Part shown: positions 34,962 to 44,137 of the stretch, in pieces | Layout of the letters: every line of letters begins with the position of its first letter | Numbering within the stretch: the first letter of the stretch is position 1 | Assembly: GCF_014699005.1 (NCBI RefSeq) | Contig: NZ_JACWZY010000008.1 | Coordinates: 1-64,000 of the forward strand | Source: Spirosoma profusum | GTDB lineage: Bacteria > Bacteroidota > Bacteroidia > Cytophagales > Spirosomataceae | DNA: 64,000 bases | Reading direction: 5' to 3' | Notes under the pieces: model-generated | Told to the model about the DNA's origin: nothing | Seen by the model: the letters and a program-made list of their open reading frames with translations, nothing else | The model's database searches: none | Position numbers and translations under genes: made by a program

Positions 34962-34984
34962 GGTATCTATAAAAGATACCTTTG
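34962..34984. promoter_or_regulatory. Inverted repeat and -7 box between susC and the HTCS
   Basis: GGTATC (34962-34967), 7 bp, GATACC (34975-34980) form an inverted repeat that overlaps TACCTTTG (34977-34984), a plus-strand -7 box 17 bp before the HTCS start. The repeat could be the binding site of the HTCS AraC domain or of another regulator; the upstream TTTG is poorly spaced. Confidence 0.45.
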
Positions 34985-35001
34985 TCCTATTCTGTCATAG
35001 T

Positions 35002-38000
35002 ATGCACATCCTGAAGCTGCTTCTTATTCTCCTTTTTTTGGGAATACGTGCTTATAGCCAGATCTCATTCGAGCATCTGACTACGGCTGATGGCTTGTCG
35101 CAGAGTACAGTTTGGGCCATTGTGCAGGATAAAAAAGGGTTTATCTGGATGGCTACGTCCGACGGGCTCAACCGATACGATGGATACAGCTTCAAAATCT
35201 TTCGTCGGCAGCCAGGCCTGAAGAATAGTTTGCCCATCAGCAATATTGCAGCGATATACGCCGACGAGCATAACACGATTTGGGTAGGCCCACGTAACAA
35301 CGGTCTGTGTCGACTACGGCCCGACGGCGAAACGTTTGACCATTTTCCGCTACTGGCACCCGGAGAAACTAATAATCAAGTTAGTATTTCCTGTTTTGCC
35401 GAAGCCAATAACCGGCTCTGGATTGGTACGGCAGAAAAAGGACTGTTCTATTACGATTATGCTACGCAAAAAGTTGGTCGCTACGCTGATTCCCGAATCG
35501 GCACATCGGTCACTGCCTTGTATCGGGATAAAAACGGGGAATTATGGATTGGCACAACGCAGGGAACGCTGCTGGCATTTATGCCTGAAACAGGAGAATT
35601 AGCTTCGTATTCCATTCCATTCACCGCCGACGTAGCAGTTCATCATCGCTCCATTAATGTCATCAAAAAAGATCATCTGGGTCGTTTTTGGGTAGGTACA
35701 CACGGGCGCGGGCTATTCCAGTTTGAGCCTGAGTCAAAGCAGTTTCGGCAGGAGTTTATTAAGCCCGGTGTGTATGAAACAGTCAATGTTATTACCGACA
35801 TTATCGACGATAAAACGGGCAATCTATGGATATTAACCGATTACGGCGCCTGGTTATATCCAAAAGGTAATTCCGATAAAAAAATTTATCTACTACCCGA
35901 CAGCGAGGACAACCACAGTCTGAGTACTCATGCCCTGAAACGAGGGCTCTGCGATACCGACGGAAATCTCTGGATTGGCTCGTGGCAGGGTGGTATCAAC
36001 ATTCGCTACGCCCAACCGGAGCGTTTTAGTTCGTTTCGGCACGAACCCCACAATCCACAGAGTTTGCTGGCCGACCGGGTCACGGCCGTTACGTATGATC
36101 GACGCGGTAATCTGTGGGCAAGTTCAATCAAAGGGTTAACGGCCATCTCGCCCAACCGGAAGCAATTTCGTCGGTTCACCTCGGCCAACTCGCCATTAAA
36201 CGCCAACGACGTTAACGTACTGTTCCGAACGCAAACGGGCAACGTACTGATTAGCACCTGGACAGCCGGATTTTCGCTGTACAACCCTGACCAGAATCGT
36301 TTCACACCATTTTTGTTGCCAGGAAAAAGTAAGTCAGTCAAAGCGTTTGCGGCCTCACAATCAAGTCGAGTCTGGATTGGGAGTCACGAACGGGAATTGT
36401 ATCTGTTCGATGAAAAAACCGAGCAATTAGAACCCATCATGACTGGTGCGTTAAGGCAAATTTTTCAAAAGTTTGATCTTAACGTCTTGCTTGAAGACTC
36501 GTCAGGCAATTTGTGGATTGGTACGTATAATTCAGGTTTACTACGCTGGAACCGAAAAACGGGGCAGATTCGCCATTTTTCCAGTAGCGATAAGCCGGGC
36601 GCGCTGGGCAGCAACAGTATTACAACGCTCTACGAAGATAACCAAAAACGACTTTGGATTGGTACCAACGGCAACGGGCTCCAGTTGTTCGACGCCCGCA
36701 CCGAAACGTTCCGGTCGTGGACAACTAAAGACGGTCTGGCAAACAACTTTATTGCAGGGATTATTGATGACGACCAGCGCAACCTCTGGCTTTCGACCAA
36801 CGGCGGCATTTCATGTTTCAACCCGACAACCCATTCCATCGAAAATTATGACCAGAGCGACGGACTAATTGGTAAAGAATTTCTGCCCGATGCCTGTACG
36901 CGGCTCCCGTCTGGTGAGCTTGCGTTTGGAAATATGCAGGGATTGGTTGTTTTTCATCCGAAGCGCGTGCGGTCAAAAACAACTCCTCCAGCCGTATACC
37001 TGTCAGATTTAAAACTCTTTAATCGTCCTATCAATCCAGCCGATAGCGACGCACCGGCGCATCTGGATATGACTGACGTAACGAAACTGATTTTCCATCC
37101 GTATCAATCAGTTTTTACCATTGATTTTACCGCGCTGTCGTTTCTGCCGCACCGCAACATACGGTACGCCTATCAACTCGTCGGCTTCGATACTGATTGG
37201 AACTACGTTGGTTCGCAGCGATCGGCTACGTATACGAACCTGCGCGAAGGAGATTATCAGTTTTTGGTCAAAGCCGCGATTGGAAACAGTGCGTGGAGCC
37301 AGACGAAAATTGTACAGATAACCGTATTGCCACCCTGGTATCGGACGTGGTGGGCCTATCTGTTGTATGGGCTGCTGTTTGCAAGCGCCTTACTGACTTT
37401 CCGCCGAATTGTAAAAATTCGGGAGCGGTTGAAAGCTGACATACGTATCAAGCAATTGGAAGCAGAGTCCATCAAAGCGCTCGACGATGCCAAAACCAGT
37501 TTCTTTACCAATATTTCGCATGAATTTCGAACACCTTTAACGCTGATTCTGACGCCTTTAGACAAACTCATATCGGAACCAAGTTTTGGTGATCGGCTTC
37601 AGCACCAGTTTCAAACCATTCAGCGAAACGCTCAGCGATTACTACGTTTAATTAACCAGTTATTGGATTTATCGAAGCTGGAAAGCCAGAGTCTGGTTCC
37701 TGACATCAGCCGCAACGACATTGTTCCGTTTGTAGAACGTATCGTTCATTATTTCGATGAACTGGCAGAAAGCAAACGGATTGCGCTAACGTTCCGAAGC
37801 AATTTCGATACGTTCGAAGTTTTTTTCGATGCTGATATTGTTGAGAAAGTTATTTATAATCTGCTGTCGAATGCATTCAAGTTTACGCCACAGGGAGGAG
37901 AAATACGGGTTAACCTGATGTTAATGCCGACCGAGAAAGGAGTTCGTATTACGGTAACCGATACGGGAATTGGTATCTCACCAGCAGCGCAGGCGCATAT

Positions 38001-39066
38001 TTTTGAACGGTTTTATCAGGTAAGCGACCAGCATACGCAAAAGAAATCGGGTAGCGGCATTGGACTGGCTCTCACCCGCGAACTAGTTGAACTGCACAAG
38101 GGAAGCATTTCCGTTGAAAGCACTGAGAATGTGGGCACTACGTTCACGGTTACCTTGCCGGTCGACGCCCAGTGTTTTCCACCGGAATGGATTTCGCAAG
38201 CATCGGAGTTGATCACAGAATCCGTTCAGACATTGCTTCCCATTACGTTGCCAGAGAAAGCCACTACGTTACCAACCAAAGTATTACCGATTTTACTGGT
38301 TGTTGAAGACAACGAGGAACTTCGGCAGTATCTGAAAGAAAGTTTTTCGGGAACGTATCATGTACTAACCGCAGCCAACGGTCAACAAGCGATTTCGCTG
38401 GCGCAGAAGCACATTCCTGATCTGATTCTATCGGATTGGTTAATGCCAGTCCAGTCCGGGACTATCAAGTCCGGTCCCGAAATTGACGGAACTGAACTTT
38501 GTCAGGCAATTCGAGCCAACGAAAAAACCAGCCATATTCCGTTTCTGCTGTTAACATCACGGGCGGCAAATCAGAGCCAGATTATGGCTTTTGGTGCGGG
38601 TATTGACGATTACATGACCAAGCCATTCAACCTATCGATTCTTGAAACGAAAATAAAAAGCCTGATTCAGAATCGTCAGTTGCTACGTGCAGTCTGGCAG
38701 AAGAAAATACTGGCCTCTCCATCCGACGTCCAATTGCCACCGATGGAAGAACTGTTCGTCCAGAAAGCCATTTCCATCATCGAAGCCCACATTGACGACG
38801 CCCATTTCGACGTAGAGCAATTAGAAGAAGCGATGAACCTGAGCCGGATGCAACTTTATCGGAAGCTAAAGAGCATTCTGAACCTGTCGGGCGCGGAGTT
38901 TATTCGTCAGGTGCGGCTAAAAAGAGCCGTTCAATTGCTCGAAAGCGGTCATTATAACGTATCGGAAGTAGCCTGGCAGGTTGGTTTCAACGATCCGGCT
39001 TACTTCAGCCGTTGCTTCAAAAAAGAGTTTGGTAAAGCGCCACAGGAGTTTTTGTCAAAAACTTAG
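35002..39066 (+). CDS. Hybrid two-component system sensor-regulator (HTCS)
   Basis: 1354 residues from ATG 35002. In order: signal peptide (1-19, ending AYSQ), two propellers of Reg_prop repeats (about 20-700, units such as GFIWMATSDGLNRYDG), a Y_Y_Y domain (about 705-780), a membrane helix (WWAYLLYGLLFASALL), HisKA with FFTNISHEFRTPL, HATPase_c (NLLSNAFKFTP, DTGIGIS, GSGIGLAL), a receiver (VVEDNEELR, LILSDWLMP with phospho-Asp) and a C-terminal AraC helix-turn-helix (YFSRCFKKEFGKAPQEFL). It senses a glycan breakdown product in the periplasm and activates the adjacent susCD genes. A roughly 10-residue insert follows WLMPV in the receiver. Confidence 0.96.
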   Translation: MHILKLLLILLFLGIRAYSQISFEHLTTADGLSQSTVWAIVQDKKGFIWMATSDGLNRYDGYSFKIFRRQPGLKNSLPISNIAAIYADEHNTIWVGPRNNGLCRLRPDGETFDHFPLLAPGETNNQVSISCFAEANNRLWIGTAEKGLFYYDYATQKVGRYADSRIGTSVTALYRDKNGELWIGTTQGTLLAFMPETGELASYSIPFTADVAVHHRSINVIKKDHLGRFWVGTHGRGLFQFEPESKQFRQEFIKPGVYETVNVITDIIDDKTGNLWILTDYGAWLYPKGNSDKKIYLLPDSEDNHSLSTHALKRGLCDTDGNLWIGSWQGGINIRYAQPERFSSFRHEPHNPQSLLADRVTAVTYDRRGNLWASSIKGLTAISPNRKQFRRFTSANSPLNANDVNVLFRTQTGNVLISTWTAGFSLYNPDQNRFTPFLLPGKSKSVKAFAASQSSRVWIGSHERELYLFDEKTEQLEPIMTGALRQIFQKFDLNVLLEDSSGNLWIGTYNSGLLRWNRKTGQIRHFSSSDKPGALGSNSITTLYEDNQKRLWIGTNGNGLQLFDARTETFRSWTTKDGLANNFIAGIIDDDQRNLWLSTNGGISCFNPTTHSIENYDQSDGLIGKEFLPDACTRLPSGELAFGNMQGLVVFHPKRVRSKTTPPAVYLSDLKLFNRPINPADSDAPAHLDMTDVTKLIFHPYQSVFTIDFTALSFLPHRNIRYAYQLVGFDTDWNYVGSQRSATYTNLREGDYQFLVKAAIGNSAWSQTKIVQITVLPPWYRTWWAYLLYGLLFASALLTFRRIVKIRERLKADIRIKQLEAESIKALDDAKTSFFTNISHEFRTPLTLILTPLDKLISEPSFGDRLQHQFQTIQRNAQRLLRLINQLLDLSKLESQSLVPDISRNDIVPFVERIVHYFDELAESKRIALTFRSNFDTFEVFFDADIVEKVIYNLLSNAFKFTPQGGEIRVNLMLMPTEKGVRITVTDTGIGISPAAQAHIFERFYQVSDQHTQKKSGSGIGLALTRELVELHKGSISVESTENVGTTFTVTLPVDAQCFPPEWISQASELITESVQTLLPITLPEKATTLPTKVLPILLVVEDNEELRQYLKESFSGTYHVLTAANGQQAISLAQKHIPDLILSDWLMPVQSGTIKSGPEIDGTELCQAIRANEKTSHIPFLLLTSRAANQSQIMAFGAGIDDYMTKPFNLSILETKIKSLIQNRQLLRAVWQKKILASPSDVQLPPMEELFVQKAISIIEAHIDDAHFDVEQLEEAMNLSRMQLYRKLKSILNLSGAEFIRQVRLKRAVQLLESGHYNVSEVAWQVGFNDPAYFSRCFKKEFGKAPQEFLSKT

Positions 39067-39470
39067 AAAGCTTCAAAGCAGTCGTAATTCCGTTGTCGGA
39101 TTATTTTTCCGTTTTCAAACTCCATGAAGAGGGCAAAATTGGCTTTCATTTCGTCGCCGGGAACCAGTTGCCCGATGGGTATGGAAAACACACCTTTCCA
39201 GATAACTTCCAGAATCACTGTATTGCCGTAAACATACTCTTTCTGAATATCGTATGACTGGGTCGTAATGATTTGCTTTCCCTTTTCTGACCGCTTGATC
39301 AATGTGTGAAAATCGCTGACTCCACCATTTGGGTTTAGTCGGTTGGGATACTCAATCTGTTGAATCTGTTCAGAATAATAACCCGCTAAATCCTGGCCCG
39401 CTTTGCCTTTGGAGATGTCATCAAGATGCTGTTTGGCCAGCGCGAGAATGTCGAAAGTATTGGTTTCCAT
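39063..39470 (-). CDS. NTF2/SnoaL-like small protein
   Basis: 135 residues from ATG 39470. A cone-shaped NTF2-like fold is suggested by FDILALAKQHLDDISKG, YYSEQIQQIEYPNRLNPNGG, VILEVIWKGVFS and FALFMEFENGKIIRQRNYDCFEAF, the usual pattern of SnoaL-like polyketide-cyclase-related proteins. The residues needed for a particular activity cannot be named. Its stop overlaps the HTCS stop codon by 4 bp in convergent orientation (39063-39066). An upstream in-frame ATG at 39509 is less likely. Confidence 0.75.
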   Translation of the reverse strand: METNTFDILALAKQHLDDISKGKAGQDLAGYYSEQIQQIEYPNRLNPNGGVSDFHTLIKRSEKGKQIITTQSYDIQKEYVYGNTVILEVIWKGVFSIPIGQLVPGDEMKANFALFMEFENGKIIRQRNYDCFEAF

Positions 39471-39520
39471 ACTGGTTGCAGAAATGACAAAAATACGTCT
39501 ATTATACATCGAAGGATAGC

Positions 39521-42490
39521 TTACTTCAATGTCGACAGATAAGTCACTAAATCGACCAGTTCCTGTTTTGACAATGCTTCGCCAAAAGGAGGCATCATCG
39601 ACTGGGGCGCTTTTACTTTCGACCGAATATCATTTTTACGTAGCGTCTGTTTAGTACCACCCGGTAATTTCAGGACTACTTCATCATTCGATTCGCTGCC
39701 TAATAACCCCATTAACTGACCACCATCGCGTGTGTGAATCTGATACGTTTCGTAACCATAATTGATACCTTCATCGGGATAGAGAATAGCACGAAACAAG
39801 CCTTCCTTCGAGAGTTTTGCGCCGATTTTCGACAATTCGGGGCCGAATAAAACGCCTGTTTGCTGCACCCGATGGCAGGTCTGGCAGTTTTGCGCAAAAA
39901 TCGTTTTCCCCTTATTGGCAACACCGTTTTCGTGAACGAGTAGATAGACGGGTGGCAAAGGTTCGCCGTTTTTACCAGCAGGTTTTGGTAAATAATCAGC
40001 CGCTTCGCGCTTGATTTCGTTGCGGAAAGCACCAAATAATACGCTGCTGGCTGTCGGTTTCAATACGTCGGGAAACGATTTTTTCTTCACTTCATCGAGC
40101 AAGGCGCGTTCCCCGACCCAACTGCTTCCCAACAAGCGAGTCGCAGTTTTGCGCAGTTCGATTGGGCGCGTTTCATCCAACATAATACCACTCATCAACG
40201 ACAGAGCATCGGGGCTTCCGTTGCCTTTGAGAGCCGTCATGATGGCTTCGGCAGTCTTATCATCACGCAGTCGTTGGCGGACAAATTCTTTTTCGCCGAA
40301 TTTCCAGAGCAGTTGCATGGCTTCAATACCAACCTGCTGGGAAGCGCAGCAACGTACCAGATTAAGCAATTGATCGCGTTTGTCAGTGAGGTGAAACTTC
40401 TCGATCAGATGAACGTAACTCTCGGTTTGGCCAGCCGTCGACAATGCCGTTTCGAGTGCCCGGTTCAGCGTTTCGTTACGTACTACGTTGCTTCCGTCTA
40501 TGTGCTCAAGCGCCAGCCGCTGAATATCTGGACGTGAATCGTCTAATAACGAGAGTAATACGTCGTTTTTTTTCGCCGATGGGTGAAAATCGAAAGCCCG
40601 AAAATATCGTAGCGTTTCGGTAGTATTGGACGTTTGCCGGATAAACTGCCCTAGTAACGGCAAGGTTTTCGCGGAACGAAGTCTCCAGACAATATCACGT
40701 CCGGCGGATGTATTCCAGTTCGCACCGACTTTTCGTTGCCAGGCGTCGAAACAGGCATCGGCGTTCAGGTCGGAGCCGATGCCGAGGGCTTCCAGATACC
40801 AGCGATCTTTGCCCGTGTGGTGCATCGCCAGCGTTGCCCACGACTCAGCCGCTTCGGGCGTTTTGAGGAAACGTAGCGCAATAGCCCACTCCCGACGAAC
40901 TTCGGGTGCCGGATCATTAGCTAACGTAGCACATAACGCAAACGGGAAATTTTCCTGCTGCCGAGCCACTCGCAAGGCGGTGATACGTAGGTCAGGGTTA
41001 GAGCTACGTAGCGCCTGCGTTAGATAAGTTATGCCCGTTGATGGCAATTGAGCCAGCAGCCACAACGCCCGCGCTCGCCAAATCGAATTTGTTGACTGAT
41101 ACAGTTTTTGCAAACTGTTTTCGGCCTTGCTACCCATTTTTTGCAGACTCGCCCAGGCTTTCCGACGTGCGGCCCAATTTGGATTTTTCAGCGCTTCAGT
41201 AGCGGCTTCGGGTGTATCGAAGCGAAGTTTAGGAGCGCGATACGTTGCTTTTTCGCCATAATTTACCCGGTAAATTCGACCTCTGTTGGCATCAGCGGCC
41301 GTTCCCCCACCAATGCCAGGATCGTACCAGTCGGCCACCATTACCGAACCATCGGGTGCTACGCTCACATCAACCGGGCGGAACCATTGTTGGCTGCTTT
41401 TCAATACGTTCCGAATGCTTGCGGTATAGCCAGCGCCCTGTTTCTGCGTTGTGTATGAACGCACTACGTTGTATAATGCTTCGGCATGGAGCAGTTGATT
41501 TTGATAGATAGCTGGAAACTGCGTTCCCTCATAAACACATAAACCCGCTGGCGAACCCGCACCGGTAATCAGCATAGTTGGTATAACGCCGGGATCGTTC
41601 TGGTGCCAGTGTCGTGCGGGAACTGTTTTCTCCAGATTGGTGCGCGATGCGGTCCAGGCGGCTCCGGTTATTTCGTCGGCAAAACCGTAGTTGCCGTATT
41701 CCATTACGTAGTCAATCCGGACGGATTCATTGCCATCATCGTCATTGTCCGACACCCAAAGATTACCGAACGAATCCAGCGTCGGTTCGTAGTGATTTCG
41801 GAAATTGTGAGCGATGGTTTCCAGATGACTACCGTCGGGATTACAGCGTAGAATCAGTCCATTACGGTATGGATTTCCTTTGCCATTTACAGGATTGCCT
41901 GCTACGTCGAGTATGGGTTTTCCATGTTTATCACGCACTTCTCCTCCATTGTTCCCCATCGAAAAATAGAGTTTGCCATCAGGTCCCCAGAACGGCGCGT
42001 GAATGCCGTGATCGCGCTGACCAAATCCCGAAAACAACGTATCGATGCGGTCGGCGTGGTCGTCGTGATTGGTATCGAATAACGTCAATAAATAAGGTGC
42101 CTGCGCAAGAAACACGCAATCTTCGCCGATTAGCAGGCCCATTGGCGATTTCATTCCGGGATGCTCGAAGAAGATGGTACGTTTATCAGCCCGACCGTCG
42201 CCGTTTACGTCCTCCAGAATAACGACTTTGTCGCCTTTTTTATCGAATTCGGCAGGTGCTACGTCGTAATTATGCGATTCGGTCACCCAAACGCGCCCGC
42301 GCTCGTCCACGTCCATATTGGTTGGATTCGTCACCAGCGGTTCGGCGGCAAATTGCTGAACCTTAAATCCTTTGGGTACCTGCATCGTTGCCAGAGCCGC
42401 TCGTGGATCGTGCGGGTCAGGTAATACGCCGATGAACCCAAATGCAATGGTTATGGCTACGATAACACCTGTCGATACTCCTCTCTTCAT
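39521..42490 (-). CDS. PVC-type heme-binding membrane-bound dehydrogenase with HEAT repeats
   Basis: 989 residues. A signal segment (GVIVAITIAFGFIGVL, about 8-23) is followed by a six-bladed propeller of the membrane-bound dehydrogenase type (VPKGFKVQQFAAEPLVTNPTNMDVDERGRVWVTE ... GDGRADKRTIFFEHPGMKSPMGLL). A HEAT-repeat region lies at about 430-800. A C-terminal c-type heme domain has CQTCH at 869-873 and the likely axial Met in MMPPFG. This architecture is best known from Planctomycetes and related PVC bacteria. Its start overlaps the sulfatase stop by 4 bp, so the two are one operon; a role in oxidising a sugar is inferred. Confidence 0.9.
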   Translation of the reverse strand: MKRGVSTGVIVAITIAFGFIGVLPDPHDPRAALATMQVPKGFKVQQFAAEPLVTNPTNMDVDERGRVWVTESHNYDVAPAEFDKKGDKVVILEDVNGDGRADKRTIFFEHPGMKSPMGLLIGEDCVFLAQAPYLLTLFDTNHDDHADRIDTLFSGFGQRDHGIHAPFWGPDGKLYFSMGNNGGEVRDKHGKPILDVAGNPVNGKGNPYRNGLILRCNPDGSHLETIAHNFRNHYEPTLDSFGNLWVSDNDDDGNESVRIDYVMEYGNYGFADEITGAAWTASRTNLEKTVPARHWHQNDPGVIPTMLITGAGSPAGLCVYEGTQFPAIYQNQLLHAEALYNVVRSYTTQKQGAGYTASIRNVLKSSQQWFRPVDVSVAPDGSVMVADWYDPGIGGGTAADANRGRIYRVNYGEKATYRAPKLRFDTPEAATEALKNPNWAARRKAWASLQKMGSKAENSLQKLYQSTNSIWRARALWLLAQLPSTGITYLTQALRSSNPDLRITALRVARQQENFPFALCATLANDPAPEVRREWAIALRFLKTPEAAESWATLAMHHTGKDRWYLEALGIGSDLNADACFDAWQRKVGANWNTSAGRDIVWRLRSAKTLPLLGQFIRQTSNTTETLRYFRAFDFHPSAKKNDVLLSLLDDSRPDIQRLALEHIDGSNVVRNETLNRALETALSTAGQTESYVHLIEKFHLTDKRDQLLNLVRCCASQQVGIEAMQLLWKFGEKEFVRQRLRDDKTAEAIMTALKGNGSPDALSLMSGIMLDETRPIELRKTATRLLGSSWVGERALLDEVKKKSFPDVLKPTASSVLFGAFRNEIKREAADYLPKPAGKNGEPLPPVYLLVHENGVANKGKTIFAQNCQTCHRVQQTGVLFGPELSKIGAKLSKEGLFRAILYPDEGINYGYETYQIHTRDGGQLMGLLGSESNDEVVLKLPGGTKQTLRKNDIRSKVKAPQSMMPPFGEALSKQELVDLVTYLSTLK

Positions 42491-44028
42491 ACGCCCTCTT
42501 TCGCCAGCATTTCCGTGGCTTCGGTATCTTTATATTCCTGCGTAAGCTTTTTTAAATCTCGTTTCAACTGACTGATAACTGCCCCATTTTTAGGATTGGC
42601 ATACTCATTCTTCATCTCATCTGGATCGGTTTTCAGATCAAAAAACTCCCATGATTCGCCGTTTCCGTAGAAATAAATGAGTTTGTAGCGTTCCGTTCGA
42701 ATACCAAAATGCGCCATCACGCGATGGTCGTACGGGTACTCGTAGTAGTGGTAATAGACGGCTTTCCGTGATTCGGCAGGTTTAGGTAGCGGCAGAAATG
42801 ATTTTCCCTGCATATCAGCCGGAATTGGAACGCCCGCCGTTTGTAGGATCGTTGGTGCAAAATCGGTATTGACGAAAAGCTGCTTAGTCCGGGTTCCGGG
42901 TTTGAGTTTAGGCGGGTAACGTACCAGCAACGGCATGTGAAGCGATTCTTCGTACATAAACCGCTTGTCGAACCAGCCATGTTCGCCCAGATAAAAACCC
43001 TGATCCGACGAATACATAATCAGCGTGTTCTCTTTCATACCGTGTTTATCGAGGTAATCCAGTACGCGTCCTACGTTCCGATCGACGGATAAAATACAGG
43101 CCAGATAGTCGTGCATGTAACGTTGAAACTTCCAGTTATCCAGCGCTTTACCAGTCAGTTTTTGTTCTTTGAATGCCTTGTTGAGCGGGTCATAATAAGC
43201 TTTCCAGGCTTTGAGTTGGGCCGGATTCATGCGTTTGATAATCGGCATGGTGTCGATATCGACTTTCAGATCGAGGCCGAGCCGCATGGTGGGTGTAGCA
43301 ATCTGCATATCCTGATGCTGAGCCGCTTTACGTCCTTCATACGTATCGTAAAAAGTGGCTGGCATCGGAAACGTTTTGCCATCGAAGGCATGTAAATCAG
43401 TGGTATCGGGCTGCCATTCGCGGTGGGGCGCTTTGTGACCAATGACCAGACAAAACGGTTTCGACGTATCGCGACTGCTTTCGAGCCAGTTCAGCGCATC
43501 GTCGGTAATTACGTTGGTAGCATACCCTTCTTTCCGAACAGTTTTGCCATCCATCTGGATGAAATTCGGATTGTAATACAGCCCCTGACCAGGTACGACT
43601 TCCCAGAAATCGAAATATTGCGGAGTGGCTTTCAGGTGCCATTTGCCAATCCAGGCCGTTTGATAGCCAGCCTGTTGCAAGTATTTCGGAAACATAGCCT
43701 GGCTGGCATCGAAGGTGCCCTGATTGTCGCGGTGGCCGTTTATGTGGCTGTATTTTCCCGTCAGCAACGTAGCACGGCTTGGCGCACAAATCGAATTAGT
43801 GCAGAACATATTTTCGAATACGGCCCCTTCGCGACCAATCCTGTCGATGTTGGGCGTTTTGACGTATGGACTGCCATAGGCGCTTATGGCTTTTAGCGCG
43901 TGATCGTCAGAAAAAATGATGATAATGTTTGGCCGAGAGGGCGCTACGTCCTTCACTGGAATCCAACTAAAGGCAGCAAGGCTAATTAGCGTAACTATTC
44001 CGAAAACGAGTTTGGTAATTCGAGTCAT
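42487..44028 (-). CDS. Sulfatase (S1 family)
   Basis: 513 residues with an N-terminal signal or anchor (LVFGIVTLISLAAFSWI). The metal-site pair is DD 41-42 in IIIFSDDHALK. The formylglycine motif CAPSRATLLTG has its Cys at 81. YSSDQGFYLGEHGWFDKRFMYEESLHMPL carries the second metal/His set, and the C-terminal sub-domain ends AKEGV. The Cys is matured by an anaerobic or formylglycine-generating enzyme, not seen here. The GH42-like gene lies upstream on the same strand, past palindrome copy D, and the heme protein directly downstream; together they indicate a sulfated glycan. Confidence 0.95.
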   Translation of the reverse strand: MTRITKLVFGIVTLISLAAFSWIPVKDVAPSRPNIIIIFSDDHALKAISAYGSPYVKTPNIDRIGREGAVFENMFCTNSICAPSRATLLTGKYSHINGHRDNQGTFDASQAMFPKYLQQAGYQTAWIGKWHLKATPQYFDFWEVVPGQGLYYNPNFIQMDGKTVRKEGYATNVITDDALNWLESSRDTSKPFCLVIGHKAPHREWQPDTTDLHAFDGKTFPMPATFYDTYEGRKAAQHQDMQIATPTMRLGLDLKVDIDTMPIIKRMNPAQLKAWKAYYDPLNKAFKEQKLTGKALDNWKFQRYMHDYLACILSVDRNVGRVLDYLDKHGMKENTLIMYSSDQGFYLGEHGWFDKRFMYEESLHMPLLVRYPPKLKPGTRTKQLFVNTDFAPTILQTAGVPIPADMQGKSFLPLPKPAESRKAVYYHYYEYPYDHRVMAHFGIRTERYKLIYFYGNGESWEFFDLKTDPDEMKNEYANPKNGAVISQLKRDLKKLTQEYKDTEATEMLAKEGV

Positions 44029-44037
44029 GCTGTTTAT

Positions 44038-44129
44038 TTTTTTGTCATGCTGAGGAACGAAGCATCTTAAGGTTTCCTTACCAGCGAGTGATGAAACCTT
44101 AAGATGCTTCGTTCCTCAGCATGACAAAA
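44038..44129. repeat. Dispersed long palindrome, copy D
   Basis: Arms TTTTTGTCATGCTGAGGAAC ... GAAGCATCTTAAGGTTTC and their complement, with ATGCT/AGCAT inner pairing. It separates the sulfatase start from the GH42-like stop and lies 8 bp 3' of the latter. Confidence 0.88.
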
Positions 44130-44137
44130 CTATTTCT

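Noticed and set aside
41614-42222. Open frame of 202 codons antisense to the heme-HEAT protein
   Set aside because: Arg- and Cys-rich shadow of a conserved reading frame.
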